Shown here piece by piece: positions 1 to 12,159 of a DNA stretch of 64,000 nt. Every line of letters starts with the position of its first letter. Position 1 is the stretch's first letter. The position numbers and the translations under genes are program-made. Location: the NCBI GenBank assembly GCA_947034885.2, contig OX344750.2, forward strand, positions 10,016,553 to 10,080,552, read 5' to 3'. Source of the stretch: Thuidium tamariscinum (lineage: Eukaryota; Streptophyta; Bryopsida; Hypnales; Thuidiaceae). The notes below the pieces were generated by a model. It was not told the origin of the DNA, made no database searches, and worked only from the letters and a program-made list of their open reading frames with translations.

Positions 1-834
1 TGTCACCTATTGCATTACTCCAGTTGGAGTGAATTTTCCAATTTCATTTGCATGATCTACCTAGTTCCCCAACTATTCAATTAATTGTAAACCTACATTT
101 GCTTATACGCAATTAAGAGGGAAATTTTTTTGCAGACACATATAAACACCTCAAAACTTAAGGTAATCACCACCCCACAACTTTGCACTTGGTCTACAAT
201 TCACCACTTTATCAATACCTCCTATAAAACTTTGTTTTTATTTATTTAAATTATTTAAATAAAATGAAAAACCCCATGTTGTATTTGTAATAGTGTATCC
301 ATTGGAAATATTCTTAGAGCATTTCCAATGCATACATTGTCACAAGCACAACATCCAAATTTGAAGTAGAGTTAAGCAAATTTTGTTTCATTTATACCAC
401 TTTTGAAAAAAAAATTGTTCGAATGCAAAGTCAACAATCCAAACTTCAAATGAACCTCTACCACAATAGAAAAGAAAAGAAAGATTCTATATTAAATATA
501 GTTCTTTCATCCAAAAAAAGAGAGCTTAATTTATTAGTAGAAATGACAAGTTTGAAAATATAAGACATTGTTGCCTTTTACTATGATGTGCCACCTCCTA
601 GACTCTTCATATTTCCTCAAAATACTAAGCCAAGGATGAAAAATAATGGCCCAACGATAAAATGTGACCAATGTTGGTTGCATTAAAGTATATTTTTATA
701 GTATCCACCTTGTAATGCAACTTTTGTTTGTCTTTTTGTATTGCATAAGAAGTAGTCTTAGGACATTAGCAATGTTATCACAATATAAAGCCTTATACTT
801 ATATAACTAACTTTTGAACAATAAATAATCAAAA
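1..834. other. AT-rich intergenic DNA with abutting transposon ends
   Basis: No gene is recognisable. At 300-330 two inverted copies of a GAGCATTTCC-type transposon end lie back to back, separated only by TTA (314-316). This looks like a right end and a left end of the GAGCATC family. The partner ends were not found. The rest is AT-rich sequence without a clear signal. Confidence 0.4.
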
Positions 835-3800
835 CACTACAAAAAAAAGGGGTATAAATGACTGTAGAGGGATGACTCAAAAATGACTATATGTCCAGTT
901 TGACTAAACACTGACTAGTACCTCTATAGTTGCACCAACTCAAGTGAATTTGAACAGTCCTAGTCATTTTTTGGTCATGAATGTGACTCACAGATGAAGA
1001 CATGACAAATCGCAAAATTCATCTACATTGTTTCATTCAAATTGTCATCAACAAGAGCACAAAAGGAAGGAAAAAATCAACGTGGATGCTAGAGTCATTA
1101 ATGAGTATGATATAATTATTGATTATAACTTAATTTCACTGCTTCACAACTCAAAAATGACTAAAGGTGCACAAAAGGCCATACCTCCATATTTTAGGCC
1201 AAAAACGGGCAAGGCAGCTTGTTGACGTGGATAGGAATTGTTCTAGAACTACTAGAATGCGACTATGCTTTACTACTGTGTGACTCTAAAATGACTGCAA
1301 GGTCTTTTGTAGGGTCATGTTGAAATTTTTGCTCTAAAGATGGGCATGATATGGAAAACAATTATTCTCAAATTATTGGGATGCAATCCTAGGGAGTTCA
1401 CTTAGAGTATCTATAATAAGTCATGTGCAATCAAATTTTAAACCCCTACTTTGTATCTAAAAATTCAAATAAATTTAAATTTAAAAAATATGAATAGATT
1501 TTCCTATTTTGAAAGTTTATATTTTGAATTTTTGATATTTTTATTTATCAAATATAATTTATTAAAAAAATTCAAAGTAAGAAAATACATTATAGAGCTG
1601 AAAATAATTTCACACCCCTATTTTATACAAGAAAAAATGGTCTAATTTTTTTTTAATTCTAAAAATAATTCTCTATTGAAAGTTCATTTTTCATGATTGA
1701 TGATGGTCATCTAAATGTATTTTCAAGAAATATTTGAGTTGTTAATTGTGCCATTTTAGTTCATTTCTCAATTTATTCTAGAAATCATTTCATACATTAT
1801 TTGAGTTGGGATTTTTTTGGCAATAGAAATCTATAGTCATTATTGGACAAAGCTCAAAATTATAAGTCGAAATTATAATTTATTAAAAAATATATATTTA
1901 AAGAATCTAAAAATGATTTGTTCATATATGATTTATGATAGATACACTAAGTGAGCTTCCCAAGGATGCAATTGTACTTCACTACTATGCAACTTAAGAA
2001 TTACTACAAAGTCTTTTGTAGGGCCATGCTAATGAATTTTGCTCATAAGATAGAAAAACACTATAAGAAAATGGGAGAATAATTGACTTGTCCACAATGA
2101 CTACATCAACAACAATGACTGCAAAATAGTCATTTTGTAGTCATTTTGTAGTCATTGTTGCTAATGTAGTCATTGTGGACAAGTCATTTAATTTATCGCC
2201 CCATTTTCTTGTAGTAAAGACAATATGCTAACATAGACAACAATCATTCTTAAATTACTAGGATGCAATTATACTCATCTGATTTATGATTTTTTAACAC
2301 TCGTATCCTAATACCTTCCTCGAGTTAATAACTTTTTTTTTAGTCTTTCCAATATTTCTACTCCTTGTTTATCTTCTTCATTTTCTTTTAAAAAAAATTT
2401 CCAATAGAATACTTTTGTCTTTTTATTTTGAAATGATGCATTGCAAGTGGCCTTTGTCTTTATTAGCATTAAAAAAATTTCTTCCTTACGATCCATTTGT
2501 ATGATTTGTTTAAACTCCTATCTATATGCCATTATGCTAATAATGACTTTTGAAAATTTGTGCCATTGTCAATGAACTACTTTTGAACACTTCATATGCT
2601 TTACATTTGAATTAATAAATGTCCCAATAAACTTACAGTAAGGTATTTAGATGAATTCAATGACATTTGTTAAGTTTCATTTTTTTCCTTGTGCAAATAC
2701 AACCACCAGTACTTTAGTTTTACTACAAAATGACTTCGTGTAAGTGCCAAATGATTCATTGTGTTATTTGCAAAAATCTTGTACATTCATTGTCACACTT
2801 TCTTTGTATAAAGTAAGGAGACTTATGGATAGCTACATACATCTTTGTTTGGAGAAAGTCGAATTATAGGTGCTTGAACTTAGTACTCTTCCTATATCAA
2901 TCCTTTCCAAACCTTTTAGCAAATTTATTTATAACTTTTGATTAGAGGCTTAAAATCTAAAACAAACTTTTGGAGATGAAAGTGAGATTGATTGCCCAAC
3001 TTTAATTAGTTCAAAATTTAAAAAAAAAAGTTAGTCTATTATGCCTTAATGAGATTAAAAATATGACTTGTAATGCAATTCCTGTGTTTTACATATCCCA
3101 CAAGCTTTGTCTTGCCTACTACTATCTTTCCTCTATAAAAGACTTGTCATTTCATCTATTCATAGCTACATATTAAGTGGATTTTGAAATGATGTATGGT
3201 ATATGGTGTATGACTAATGGTGTATGGTGTATCATTGTGAAACTTTGAATGTATTCATATGTGACTATAGAATGACTGCTTTAGAGAAGGAAAAGATAAC
3301 TAGAATATGACTCACCTTAAACCAAAAATGTTTAAAAAATAACTAAGATACAACTTCAGAACTCCCTTACTATTAAGTGCTACGTGTTAGAGACCCCGCC
3401 CTTAAACACAACTATCTCGCAATTGGAATATGACTTTATTTTTACTGACATCATTGTCCACATCAACATCAATCAGATTGTCTGACAACTGAATAATGAC
3501 TTCTTGACAACTGAACAATGACTGCCTAACAATTGAACAATGACTGCACAACGAGCTGACATGGATTGACACATCACCAAAACTTCAACTATGCCGCAAC
3601 TGAGAAATGACTTATAAATTGACCTATGTGGGCAGCCACATAGATGAAATTTCCAATAAAATGGTCAGCTGCCCACCTTTTTTACAAATTTTTCAAATGA
3701 AATTTCTTTGTCCCTTAGACAGATTCATCTATTAGTCATCCAATTTCCAAATGGATGGTGATAATACATCTATTAATCATCCAATTTCCAAATGGATGGT

Positions 3801-3942
3801 GATAGTACACCTGCAGTCATTTAAAGAATGACTTGTCCATAATGACTACAAGGCCTAGAGTCATTTTTCAGTCATCTCCGTCCGAAATGACTCATTTTAA
3901 GTCATTTTTTGCAATCATTTATACCCCTGTTTTTTTGTAGTG
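835..3942. mobile_element. Non-autonomous CACTA-type DNA transposon, 3.1 kb
   Basis: The left end reads CACTACAAAAAAAAGGGG and the right end is its inverted copy ending in TTTTTTTGTAGTG. Both sides are flanked by AAA (832-834 and 3943-3945), fitting the 3-bp target duplication of CACTA (En/Spm) elements. The subterminal regions are full of short ATGACT repeats in both orientations, as expected for transposase binding sites in this superfamily. No transposase-like reading frame is present, so it should depend on a partner elsewhere. A smaller CACTA-like foldback sits inside at 2059-2216. Confidence 0.85.
2059..2216. mobile_element. Nested mini-CACTA foldback (about 158 bp)
   Basis: The left end CACTATAAGAAAATGGG is mirrored by a right end CCCATTTTCTTGTAGTA. 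The arms, which carry GACTTGTCCACAATGACTAC, pair over most of their length, so the whole unit folds into a hairpin. The last base differs from the canonical GTAGTG. It lies inside the larger CACTA element and shares its ATGACT repeats, so it could also be an internal rearrangement rather than a separate insertion. Confidence 0.55.
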
Positions 3943-3945
3943 AAA

Positions 3946-4793
3946 CTTGAAACTTGTCTAATTGGAAACACAACAGAAAGAACTTGGAGAATGTATAAGA
4001 AACTTCAAAACTAAACATTAAATAAGTGCTTCAAAATCAAGGTAAAAATATGAAATGATAAAGGTATTACGAGATCACAATTACCAAAGCAAAATTTGAC
4101 CTTTGATCTTCTACACGCAATTAGTTTCCATGAAAAATGTATCCCTACATTCATCACAAAGTTTTCTTTACATTTCGTGTCATCCAATTGGCGAGATTCT
4201 TCCCACATCACCCTAAACACTTTGTTAACTCAGTCAATGCCTCAAAAACTAGTTAGTCTCATGCCAAAATAGTTAGGAGTGTTGAGGAATTAAGATAGGA
4301 TATTTATTGATTTTGTTTTGTTTGTTACATTGAAATCTCTTTGACTATGCCTCCCTTAGTCACATGCTTGGTACCGTCAAAAAGCCCTTAGTAAGGATGA
4401 ATGTATAGGCTTTGTTTTATGGCATTCAAACTGACAGTGAGAAAGTTATTAAATTTCAAAGTTTTAATGGACTAAAAAATTATAAAACTACTTTTACTTT
4501 GATTTTGAATATGACAATAGCACAAAACACACGAGTTTTTTTTTTTTGAAACATATGACTTTCAAAGGCCATAGGTGGATTTACACAACACAACCAAGGC
4601 AACTTGGCAAAATAGACTAGAAATTACACAATTTGGGTATCCCCGTAAAGAACAAGCAGAGGAACACCAACCTTTCTCCACTAACAAAAAGAGTCCTCAT
4701 TCTAATAATGTGAGCATGAAGAGTTGAACTGAGAACTTCATAGATTCCAATGAAAGTTTTTACCACCCACCCCATCACCTAGAGTAGTTTATT
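3946..4793. other. Intergenic AT-rich sequence, no gene seen
   Basis: This lies between the CACTA element and the GAGCATC element. Only short open frames without recognisable domains occur, and no inverted repeat or RNA gene was noticed. Confidence 0.4.
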
Positions 4794-5046
4794 TAAGAGC
4801 ATCTTCACTGCATGGCTCAGAATTTGACTGAAAATTAGGTCATTTGTAGGGCTCTCCAACTCTGGCTAGGCCAGGTAATAGTCATCTGCTCCAGTTCAAT
4901 ATTGCAAACAACCTTCTAAAAGATAATTTTAAAAATAAAATCAAGCTTTCCAATTCATTTTGCCTTAAATTTAAAGCCAAAAAAAATTGGTTTTGTTATT
5001 CTTTGAGATATCATTCTCCTTCCTTGAGGAGAATTCAAAGTAATTT

Positions 5047-5280
5047 GAGGATACATTGGAAGAAGGCTCCTTATATCCCCGTGGGGTAAGAGGAGGTGCC
5101 CTAATCCATTTCAGACAGAAGGATTTGAACTAGTTTGAATTAAGAATTCAAATTTTGATTTTTCAAAATTTTAAATTTGAATTTCTATTTCAAACTAATT
5201 CAAATCTTATGTTCCAAATGGGTTGGGGCACCTCCCTCCACCTGATGGGGATATAAAGAGCCTTGTTCCATTGCAAACTC
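5047..5280. repeat. Foldback repeat of about 234 bp
   Basis: The left arm from GGCTCCTTATATCCCC and the right arm ending in GGGGATATAAAGAGCC are imperfect inverted copies over roughly 95 bases each. The shared core is GAGG-GGTGCCC and the centre is an AT-rich TTTGAATT-type stretch. The unit could fold into a long hairpin. Its arm sequence is related to the next foldback, so both may come from one family. Confidence 0.6.
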
Positions 5281-5324
5281 ACTTTTTCTTACATTCATAT
5301 GAAGTGAAAGTAGGAAGGCATGAG

Positions 5325-5441
5325 TTTCCATGAGAAGAGGAGCTTACTATATCCTCTTGGGGTGTAGGGAGGTGTCCCACATAGATTGGGACGCTTCCCT
5401 ACACCCCAAGAGAATATAATGAGCTCCACTTCTTATGGAAA
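5325..5441. repeat. 117-bp perfect-length hairpin, miRNA-precursor-like
   Basis: Two 55-base arms (5325-5379 and 5387-5441) pair without gaps around a 7-base loop (5380-5386). Across the 41 bases next to the loop I count five differences, all transitions, and three would still pair as G-U. The core is CTTGGGGTGTAGGGA. Such structure suits a young foldback transposon and could yield small RNAs if transcribed; expression is unknown. Confidence 0.6.
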
Positions 5442-5589
5442 ATTCAAACCAAGATGAATTTCATTTTTCATCTTTTGGGGGACCAGAAAAATCTCAATAT
5501 CTAGAATTGCTTATAAGCATTCAATTTCTAAAAAAAATTAAATTAAAATTGGATGGTTTGCAATAAACATGTATCTCATATTGGGGTTA

Positions 5590-5862
5590 AAGTGGGGACA
5601 CCCAAAAGCGCCACTTATTCATACTGAGCCTAGTTCCTGCTATTAATTAGTTCAAATTTTTATGTAGTCTTGTTGGCAAATGAAAGCATGTTCCAACGCA
5701 CCAAAGAACGCAGGATTTGGATACTATATGCAAAAGTTATTAACAGTCAAAGTCTGTTTCTGAAAGCGCCATCGACAGTCTGTGAACATGACTGATTTCA
5801 GAAATGTATATGCACTGTAGATGGCGCTTTTAGGAACAGGGCGCTTTTGGGTGTACCTACCT
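5590..5862. mobile_element. AGGTAGG-family MITE, 273 bp, TA-flanked
   Basis: Inverted ends share GGNACACCCAAAAGCGCC and lie next to TA on both sides (5588-5589, 5863-5864). The interior is the reverse complement of the element at 49146-49412, for example TTTGCATA-like and CTTGTTGGCAA segments. There is no coding capacity. Confidence 0.7.
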
Positions 5863-6049
5863 TAAAAGTACAATCAACCTCCCTTCTGGACCCTGATTGA
5901 AACTCAACATTTTCCCATTTGCTTAGTAAATTTGTCCGTACCCGGCCATTTCCTGGGTCCTATCTTGCATGCAGTGGATACTCACTGTTGCCTTCCACGG
6001 CCAAATATGCAGTTTGAGTCCTATTTTGCGTTGGGCTGGGGATGCTCTA

Positions 6050-6227
6050 AAGTCACTGCGGACGAAGGCACACTACTGTAGTTTTCATTAAGTCAATGAG
6101 CTTCACTTCCGCGTAAGCTTCAGTACTAAGCGTGCAACAAACGGCGGAGCCAAGCTGCACTATCTTGTGTTTTGTGAGAGATCTTGATTTTCTTTAATTT
6201 GCAGAGTATTGGTTGTGTGAGAAGGCT
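6050..6227 (+). promoter_or_regulatory. Gene 1 upstream region, conserved with genes 2 and 3
   Basis: The segment GAGCTTCACTTCC...CTTCAGTACT recurs upstream of gene 3 (50929 onward), and CAACGGCGGAGCCA recurs upstream of gene 2. This shows that the copied unit includes the proximal promoter and 5' leader. A polypyrimidine stretch ending TTTAATTTGCAG (to 6204) looks like a splice acceptor and is repeated before gene 2 (to 32263), so a 5'-UTR intron is possible. No clear TATA box was identified. Confidence 0.45.
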
Positions 6228-9200
6228 ATGGAAGAATGGGGATCATGGCTTGCGGAGAGGATGAGCGACTTCACGGTGGTTTCTGTCGTTTTCAGCACCG
6301 TCCTGGCTTACCTTCTGTGGGCAATTGCAGATCGCTGGGTGCTGCACAGACGACGCAAAGGGCCTGTGCAATGGCCCATTCTAGGTACCATTGGCTTCAT
6401 CCATTTCAATCCCTCAATGTATTAATCATTTCTCCTTGCATCTTTGGGTTGTGCAGGCGATTCTTTGTTGGGTCATTGAAGCCATGCTTTGCTTCTGAAA
6501 GAATTCAATTCCTGTTTTTGTTGTGTAGTTGTTTTCAGATTTTGATTAGGTTGGGGTTCGTAATTTTAGTCCAATGGATTTAATTTTGGTGCATTTGATC
6601 ACAATTGCTAGGGGCGACGGTGGAAATGCTGCAAAATTTTCACCAGTTACACGACTGGACGGTGTTTTATTTCCTCCGAGATGGGCTCACTTTTGGCTGC
6701 AAAACGGCGAGTGTGAAATACGTCTTCACGGCTGACCCTGTTAATGTGGAATACATTCTCAAAACTAACTTTGCAAACTACCCGAAGGTTTGTCGGTTGA
6801 ATGTGCTGCATTTTCAGTGACCTTTCGCCCATTTTAGGACTCACTCATCAGAGACAATGATAGCAATTATAGAGCAGTGAGCATAGTGCAAGTTCTTCTT
6901 TTCAGGTAGTTTCACAAGTATACTGAGAGGAAATATACTGCGTCGCATGTCTAACTCCTTAGTTTTCATTTCAACTTTTTCCAACGTTGTCACGACCGTC
7001 CAATTGTTCGAACTTGCCTAGCTGCACTAGAGAAATCCGAGAGTCCATAGCCGCAATTCCGTAGTATGCAACTTTGGAACTGCTTGTGTATCGTTTGCGT
7101 CATACTGAGTGAATTCACAGACTTTTTTAGCCTCAGTGCCCGGTGACGAGTTTCAAAGTTGTTGAATTCGTTGTTAAATTGTTGCTAATCAATTCAGGGG
7201 AAATTTTTCCACGAAAATTTTGAGATATTTCTGGGAGATGGCATTTTCAACGTCGATGGGGAGAGTTGGAAGCAGCAGCGCAAGACGGCTAGCTTTGAAT
7301 TCGCTTCCCGAAAGCTGCGAGATTTTAGCACTGTGATCTTTCGAGAATACTCCGTGAAAGTGGCGTTAATCATCGCCAACGCTTCCATGACGCAGCAGCC
7401 ACTTGACATGCAGGTCAGTTTCTCGATCATACCTTTGAGTGAGCTTAGCTCGGGAGTCACCATTAAGTATTAAGAACTAGGAGAAAACATGGATAAGGCA
7501 TAATGAAATAAAATAGTAATTAGCTAGAAAACTCTTAACTACAGAAATATCTGGGGTCAGTTTGGAGATACACTCCAAGAATTTTCTTAAACTATCTCAA
7601 GAATGTTGTCTAAATTATGGGAACATTCGAAAGATATGCAGCTTTACGTATATCCTGAAGACTACCCCTTCTTCTCAGGTTTTGCCATTTAGAACAAGGG
7701 AATGGTCGCGGAGCCTCTGAGTTCAGCTTGCAATTGGAATACTTCATGCTTATGCAAGTTTACTTGTCTCGTCCATTCTCAGTTGCAATTACCCTCGGTG
7801 AGCACAAATCTGATGATTTTTTCTTTTCAACCAAACTGGCAAAGCTTCAGTTTCCACTTTGATAAGCGTTGGTAGGATTTCTTCGTCCAAATCGAAATGA
7901 CCAAATAACCCCTGAACGCTTAAACTATGATGCAAACCATCCCCAGGGACAAATATGACTGTTCTGAAAAGCACACCTTATTCATTTGAAGGCGCTTCAA
8001 GGAATTTCCTGTAATACACCAATAGAAAGAAGAAAGAAAGCTCTACACGAATCAATCCAACAGAGATTTTGGCTAGTAAGTTATAACTATTTATTATGAC
8101 TCTTTGGAGGCGTGATATTATTATCTTTACCTTGAATGAGCACTTTCAAGTAAACCAATGATTTTCTTCATTGTACTTGGGAGCACATGTCCTGGCATGA
8201 TTGAGGAGAATCATTGTAGTTGCGTTTCGAAAACCACTCTCGTTCGAAATCCATTGCTATTGAGTTTGAAGAAGCACGCTCTTGCTGACGATTCCAAGGA
8301 TTTTCTGAACACTATTTCCTGACCAGAAATCTGTCAAACATTTTATGATTGCAATGAGCGTTATCATTACAGGACTTGTTCATGAGGTTTACTTTGGATT
8401 CCATCTTCAAAATCGCGTTCGGGTACGAGATTGACACGCTGAAGCCGGGGCTCCCTGAAGTGCCGTTCGCCAAGGCGTTTGATATCACAAATGAGGTCAC
8501 TTCCAAAAGGTTTGCGAATCCCTTCTGGAAGCTGCAGCGAGTTCTCAAAGTGGGCAATGAGGCTGTTGTGGAGGCCAGTGCAAAGGTGGTGAACGATTTC
8601 ACGTACAGTGTCATTAAGGCCAGAAAATTGGAGCTGACCTCGAGCAGGACAGGTCTCGAGAAAGAGGATCATCATACTTCGGTAAGTGCACAGTGATTTA
8701 CTTTCACGATTTTCTGTTTCAGAGGTGCGTAGAGTCTTCCCGTATATGATGTGAGGTTTCTGATGTGTGAACATAGCTGAGGCTTGCAAACATGTGAAGA
8801 TACAAGACTGCGATCTTCGATATCCACCAGAGAAATCCGAAATGTCCATAGACACGAAAGAAAATGCAGATGCAAATGACAGTTTATGCACACTGATAAT
8901 TAGAATATTTTCCTTTGTAAATTTAATTTTTGTTATCTCCACTTTGACCTTGAAGGGTTAGTGTTTTCAATTTTGGTATTACAGACTTCATCATGTGAAG
9001 GAGAGGGATGTTTGAATGGGCTTATTCTGGCAGCTTTAAACACACTGAAATTTTCCAGAATAATGGATATGAGCATACTTGTACACTCTTTCCGTGTTTG
9101 TGTCAATGTGGCTCTATGTGTCGCAATGTCGTGCTTGCAGGTATCAAAACCATTTTCTCAAATAAAATGAGATTGGGTTTATTACATATAGTTCACTTTG

Positions 9201-12125
9201 GTCGGTTGTGTTCAATGGCAGGAGTCAATGTTTCAGACGCTCGTTAGAAAGAAAATAGAATTTTGTAAGTTTTGTGAATTACCAAAGAAGAATTTATAGT
9301 GCCACCTATAGGTGCATAGTTGAATAGTCTTTGAATGAACTCAGTAGATCATTCACTAAAAGCTCTTTTACTTTACAACCATGTTGCACCATGTGAGTTT
9401 AAAATATTCTACAAAGACCATACAACCTTGCAAGGACAAGGCCCTGTCAATGAGGTAGTCAACCTGACCAAAAATTACTAGATTGAAGGATGAATAGGTG
9501 CATTCTTCTTTATTTCTAAAGTTTTGGGGATTGAATGTCATCCACCATACAATTGAAGTCCTCCTCAACATTTCAGGGTTACCCTTGCAAGGATGAGGTC
9601 TATCACCAGGGTTGTCTTTTAATAATTATTAGATTTCTTATTGATTTGATGCAGTCTTTCTTTCTATGTGTTAAAGTCATTTAGTGGACGCATTTTTTGT
9701 CCAGGGAGTTTCAAGGTTAAGTCCATAGAAGTCCCTTACATGTCAGAACAGGTGCCAGTGTGAAATATTTTAGACAGTTCTACCTTAAGCATGTTCCAAA
9801 ATCTCCATCATTCTCATGCTGACATACAGATCATCATGCAGGGGACAGGCGACCTCTTCACCAGGTTCATGGTCTTGAACGAGGAAGGAGGAGAGCAGCA
9901 GTTCACAGACAAGAACTTTCGTGATACTCTTCTGAACTTCATAATCGCTGGAAGAGACACCACTGCCGTCACTTTGTCATGGTTTGTGTACATGATCACA
10001 GTGCACCCGCATGTTGCGGACAAAATTTTCCAAGAGCTGCTTGCTCTCGACACCGAGTTACAAGCGGTGAATACCACTGACAACAAATCTGAGTCTGAGA
10101 CACTGACTGGGGACAATGATGACTTCAACCAGCGAATTTTGCGTTTCTCGCAGTTCCTGACTTTCGACAGCCTTCTGAAGTTGCACTATCTTCATGCCTG
10201 CATCTTGGAGACCTTGCGCTTGTATCCGGCTGTACCCCTGGTAACTGAATCTCTGCACCCTGATGTACACACATTAGAATGATGACTAGTATCATGTATC
10301 TTGTGGAGTGTTAGGAAACACGAGTGCGGAAGGTGTATTTATTACGTATTAAGCTTGCTGAAAATATCGAATTATCGTACTTTTAGGTCAATTTGAGCAG
10401 ATACTGTAGTAATTGGGGGAAATCTGCTCTCTTCGTGCAAAGATTGTCCCTATTCTGTGGTTTAGGTGGACCCTCCTTTTTGCACAATAGTCACCATGGT
10501 CGCAGGCCTAGGCACAATTTTTGGAGTTTCAATGTTATGGGTTTGGGTGGGCGAGGAAGATTATGCACCAGGTTAGTCGAATGTGGACCACGGTTGTGGA
10601 ACCAAGACATACCCGGCGCTCTGCAGGCAGAGCGTCTTTCACAACCATGCTGGGGGTTTCAGTTATTCGTGTTGTTTCAATGAATTTGTGAATCACCATG
10701 ACCGCCGAAGTAAACAGATTTTGGGAAATTGAGTGTTATGTTTAGAAACTGGAAAGTGGGGATGAGTGGATACCGCTTTTATTCCATCTCTTCTCATTAT
10801 TAGGCTTCTTTAAGATGCCACGCACAAGGGGAGTGCTTGGTTTTGTGAACCGGCTGCCAAAAGTTTTTATTCCATTCACAAATGGCGAAATCGCTTATCA
10901 AAGTTAGCAATTCCAAAGGAACGCGTAATTTTATTATTTCTTTCAAAATCGTGTCCCTCTTCAAGTTTGAATCTCCTCTCTAAGAAATTCTAGCGCTCTT
11001 GCAGAGATTTCAAAAAATTAACCTGTTGCTCAAATTAATTGCTTCGTTCTCACATCACAGACCTCAAACTCTGACATCCAAACCCTGGACTTGTGAATGT
11101 GTGTACTAGGAGGTGAAAAGTGTAGCGGCGGATGACGTTCTTCCTGATGGGACAGCAGTAAAGAAAGGCAACATGATTGCGTACGCACCGTATGCAATGG
11201 GGCGAATGCCTGCTTTATGGGGCCCTGAAGCAACGAAGTTCAAGCCAGAGAGGTGGCTTGTAGACGGGGTTGTGCAGCCTATGTCTCCCTTCAAATTTCC
11301 TGTGTTTCAGGTAAGCCAACCTGTCATTAATTGATTGTCACTTCCATAGTTTGCAAACCTCAGATGTTATTGCAATGATGTGCAGTCCATCACTTATTAG
11401 TAGAACTGTGCATAACATCAAAACTTTGCTCTCATACTCTGAATGAGGTCTTACACTCTGGACACTGGTGGCAAGCTGCCTTTCAAGAGCTGGGTTACCA
11501 CCTCCCTCCTGGTTTTCATGTCGGCACTCCATTTAGACTCAAGATCTGTCTTCTTTGGCTGCTAGTTGAATTTCCCAAAACTGTAGACATCACTCTCCAT
11601 GAGGTTAAGTCAGGTCCATCTAGAGCATGGTTGTGGACAAGCAGGAGACCTCCTTTTAGGTGGAACGGCCCATTCCAGTGAGACATAAGTTTGGGGAATG
11701 AGTGCTGTGAAACACTCGCCACAAGAAGAATGTTGGCTGCAGTGGGGCTCGGGGACCCAAACTTGTGTCTCAGCATAATTATGGGTTCTGACCTCAACAT
11801 GCTAGCTGGGCTCTTGATTTGAGTTGCCTTGCAGTACGTTTTTTTGCATTTTCGAGGACCTTGTTCCCTGTGAGTTGTTTGGCTCCTGCTTGGTGTGGTT
11901 CCATGACGATCGATCTTGGGGTGGGCCGTGGACATGGCAATGCAGGCAGGACCTCGGATTTGCCTTGGAAAGGACTCGGCCATGCTGCAGCTGCGGATGT
12001 GTCTTGCTCTTTTATGCCGGTTCTTCAAGTTCCAGCTGGAGCCCTGTTGTGTCGTGAAATACCGCCAAATGTCGACCTTGCTGTTGGCTAATGGCTTACA
12101 TGTCAAAATAGCGAAGCGTTGCTAA
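6228..12125 (+). CDS. Cytochrome P450 CYP704-type fatty-acid omega-hydroxylase, gene 1 (7 exons)
   Basis: Exons: 6228-6384, 6612-6787, 7198-7413, 8373-8681, 9842-10240, 11110-11310, 11946-12125, giving 545 residues. All introns are GT..AG; intron 1 splits a glycine codon and the others lie between codons. The start ATG is chosen because it precedes the anchor and aligns with genes 2 and 3. Visible features: hydrophobic ER anchor at about residues 15-36; WPILGATVE (49-57) entering the fold; I-helix AGRDTT (322-327), the oxygen-activating site; ETLR (409-412) and PERW (465-468) of the ExxR/PERF triad; heme loop GPRICLG with Cys492. The sequence matches what I know of CYP704 (Arabidopsis CYP704B1 is about 524 residues), enzymes that omega-hydroxylate long-chain fatty acids for sporopollenin. 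Substrate here is inferred. A 34-bp duplication at the 3' end supplies the stop codon. Intron 5 holds a roughly 400-bp insert absent from gene 2. Confidence 0.92.
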
Positions 12126-12154
12126 TGGCTTACATGTCAAAGTAGTGAAGCGTT
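12087..12154 (+). repeat. 34-bp tandem duplication across the gene 1 stop codon
   Basis: Units 12087-12120 and 12121-12154 are near-identical, each starting GCTAATGGCTTACATGTCAA. The second unit is read out of frame and provides the TAA stop at 12123-12125. Gene 2 has the same duplication (with 6 extra bases in its second unit); gene 3 does not, and there the frame reads two codons further to TAG. Confidence 0.85.
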
Positions 12155-12159
12155 ACAGT

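Larger units (their letters stand above)
4797..6047. mobile_element. GAGCATC-ended element with nested insertions, 1.25 kb
   Basis: The ends are GAGCATCTTC (left) and GGGGATGCTC (right), each flanked by TAA (4794-4796 and 6048-6050). The last 120 bp resemble the right end of the element at 42306-42757, including TATCTTGCATGCAGTGG and CAGTTTGA. It is longer than other members (about 450 bp) because it holds an AGGTAGG-type element (5590-5862) and two foldbacks (5047-5280, 5325-5441). The 3-bp TAA duplication resembles PIF/Harbinger, but the superfamily is not established here. The right end lies about 180 bp upstream of the gene 1 start codon, so it may form part of that promoter. Confidence 0.65.

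Noticed and set aside
6647..6844. Reverse-strand reading frames opposite P450 exons (for example here, 8367-8942, 34587-35009)
   Set aside because: They mirror exons of the + strand genes and extend into introns; no independent domain is visible.
11516..12106. 196-codon reverse frame over gene 1 intron 6 and exon 7
   Set aside because: The same shadow occurs in gene 2 and is broken by small insertions; exon 7 on the + strand carries the heme motif and explains the conservation.
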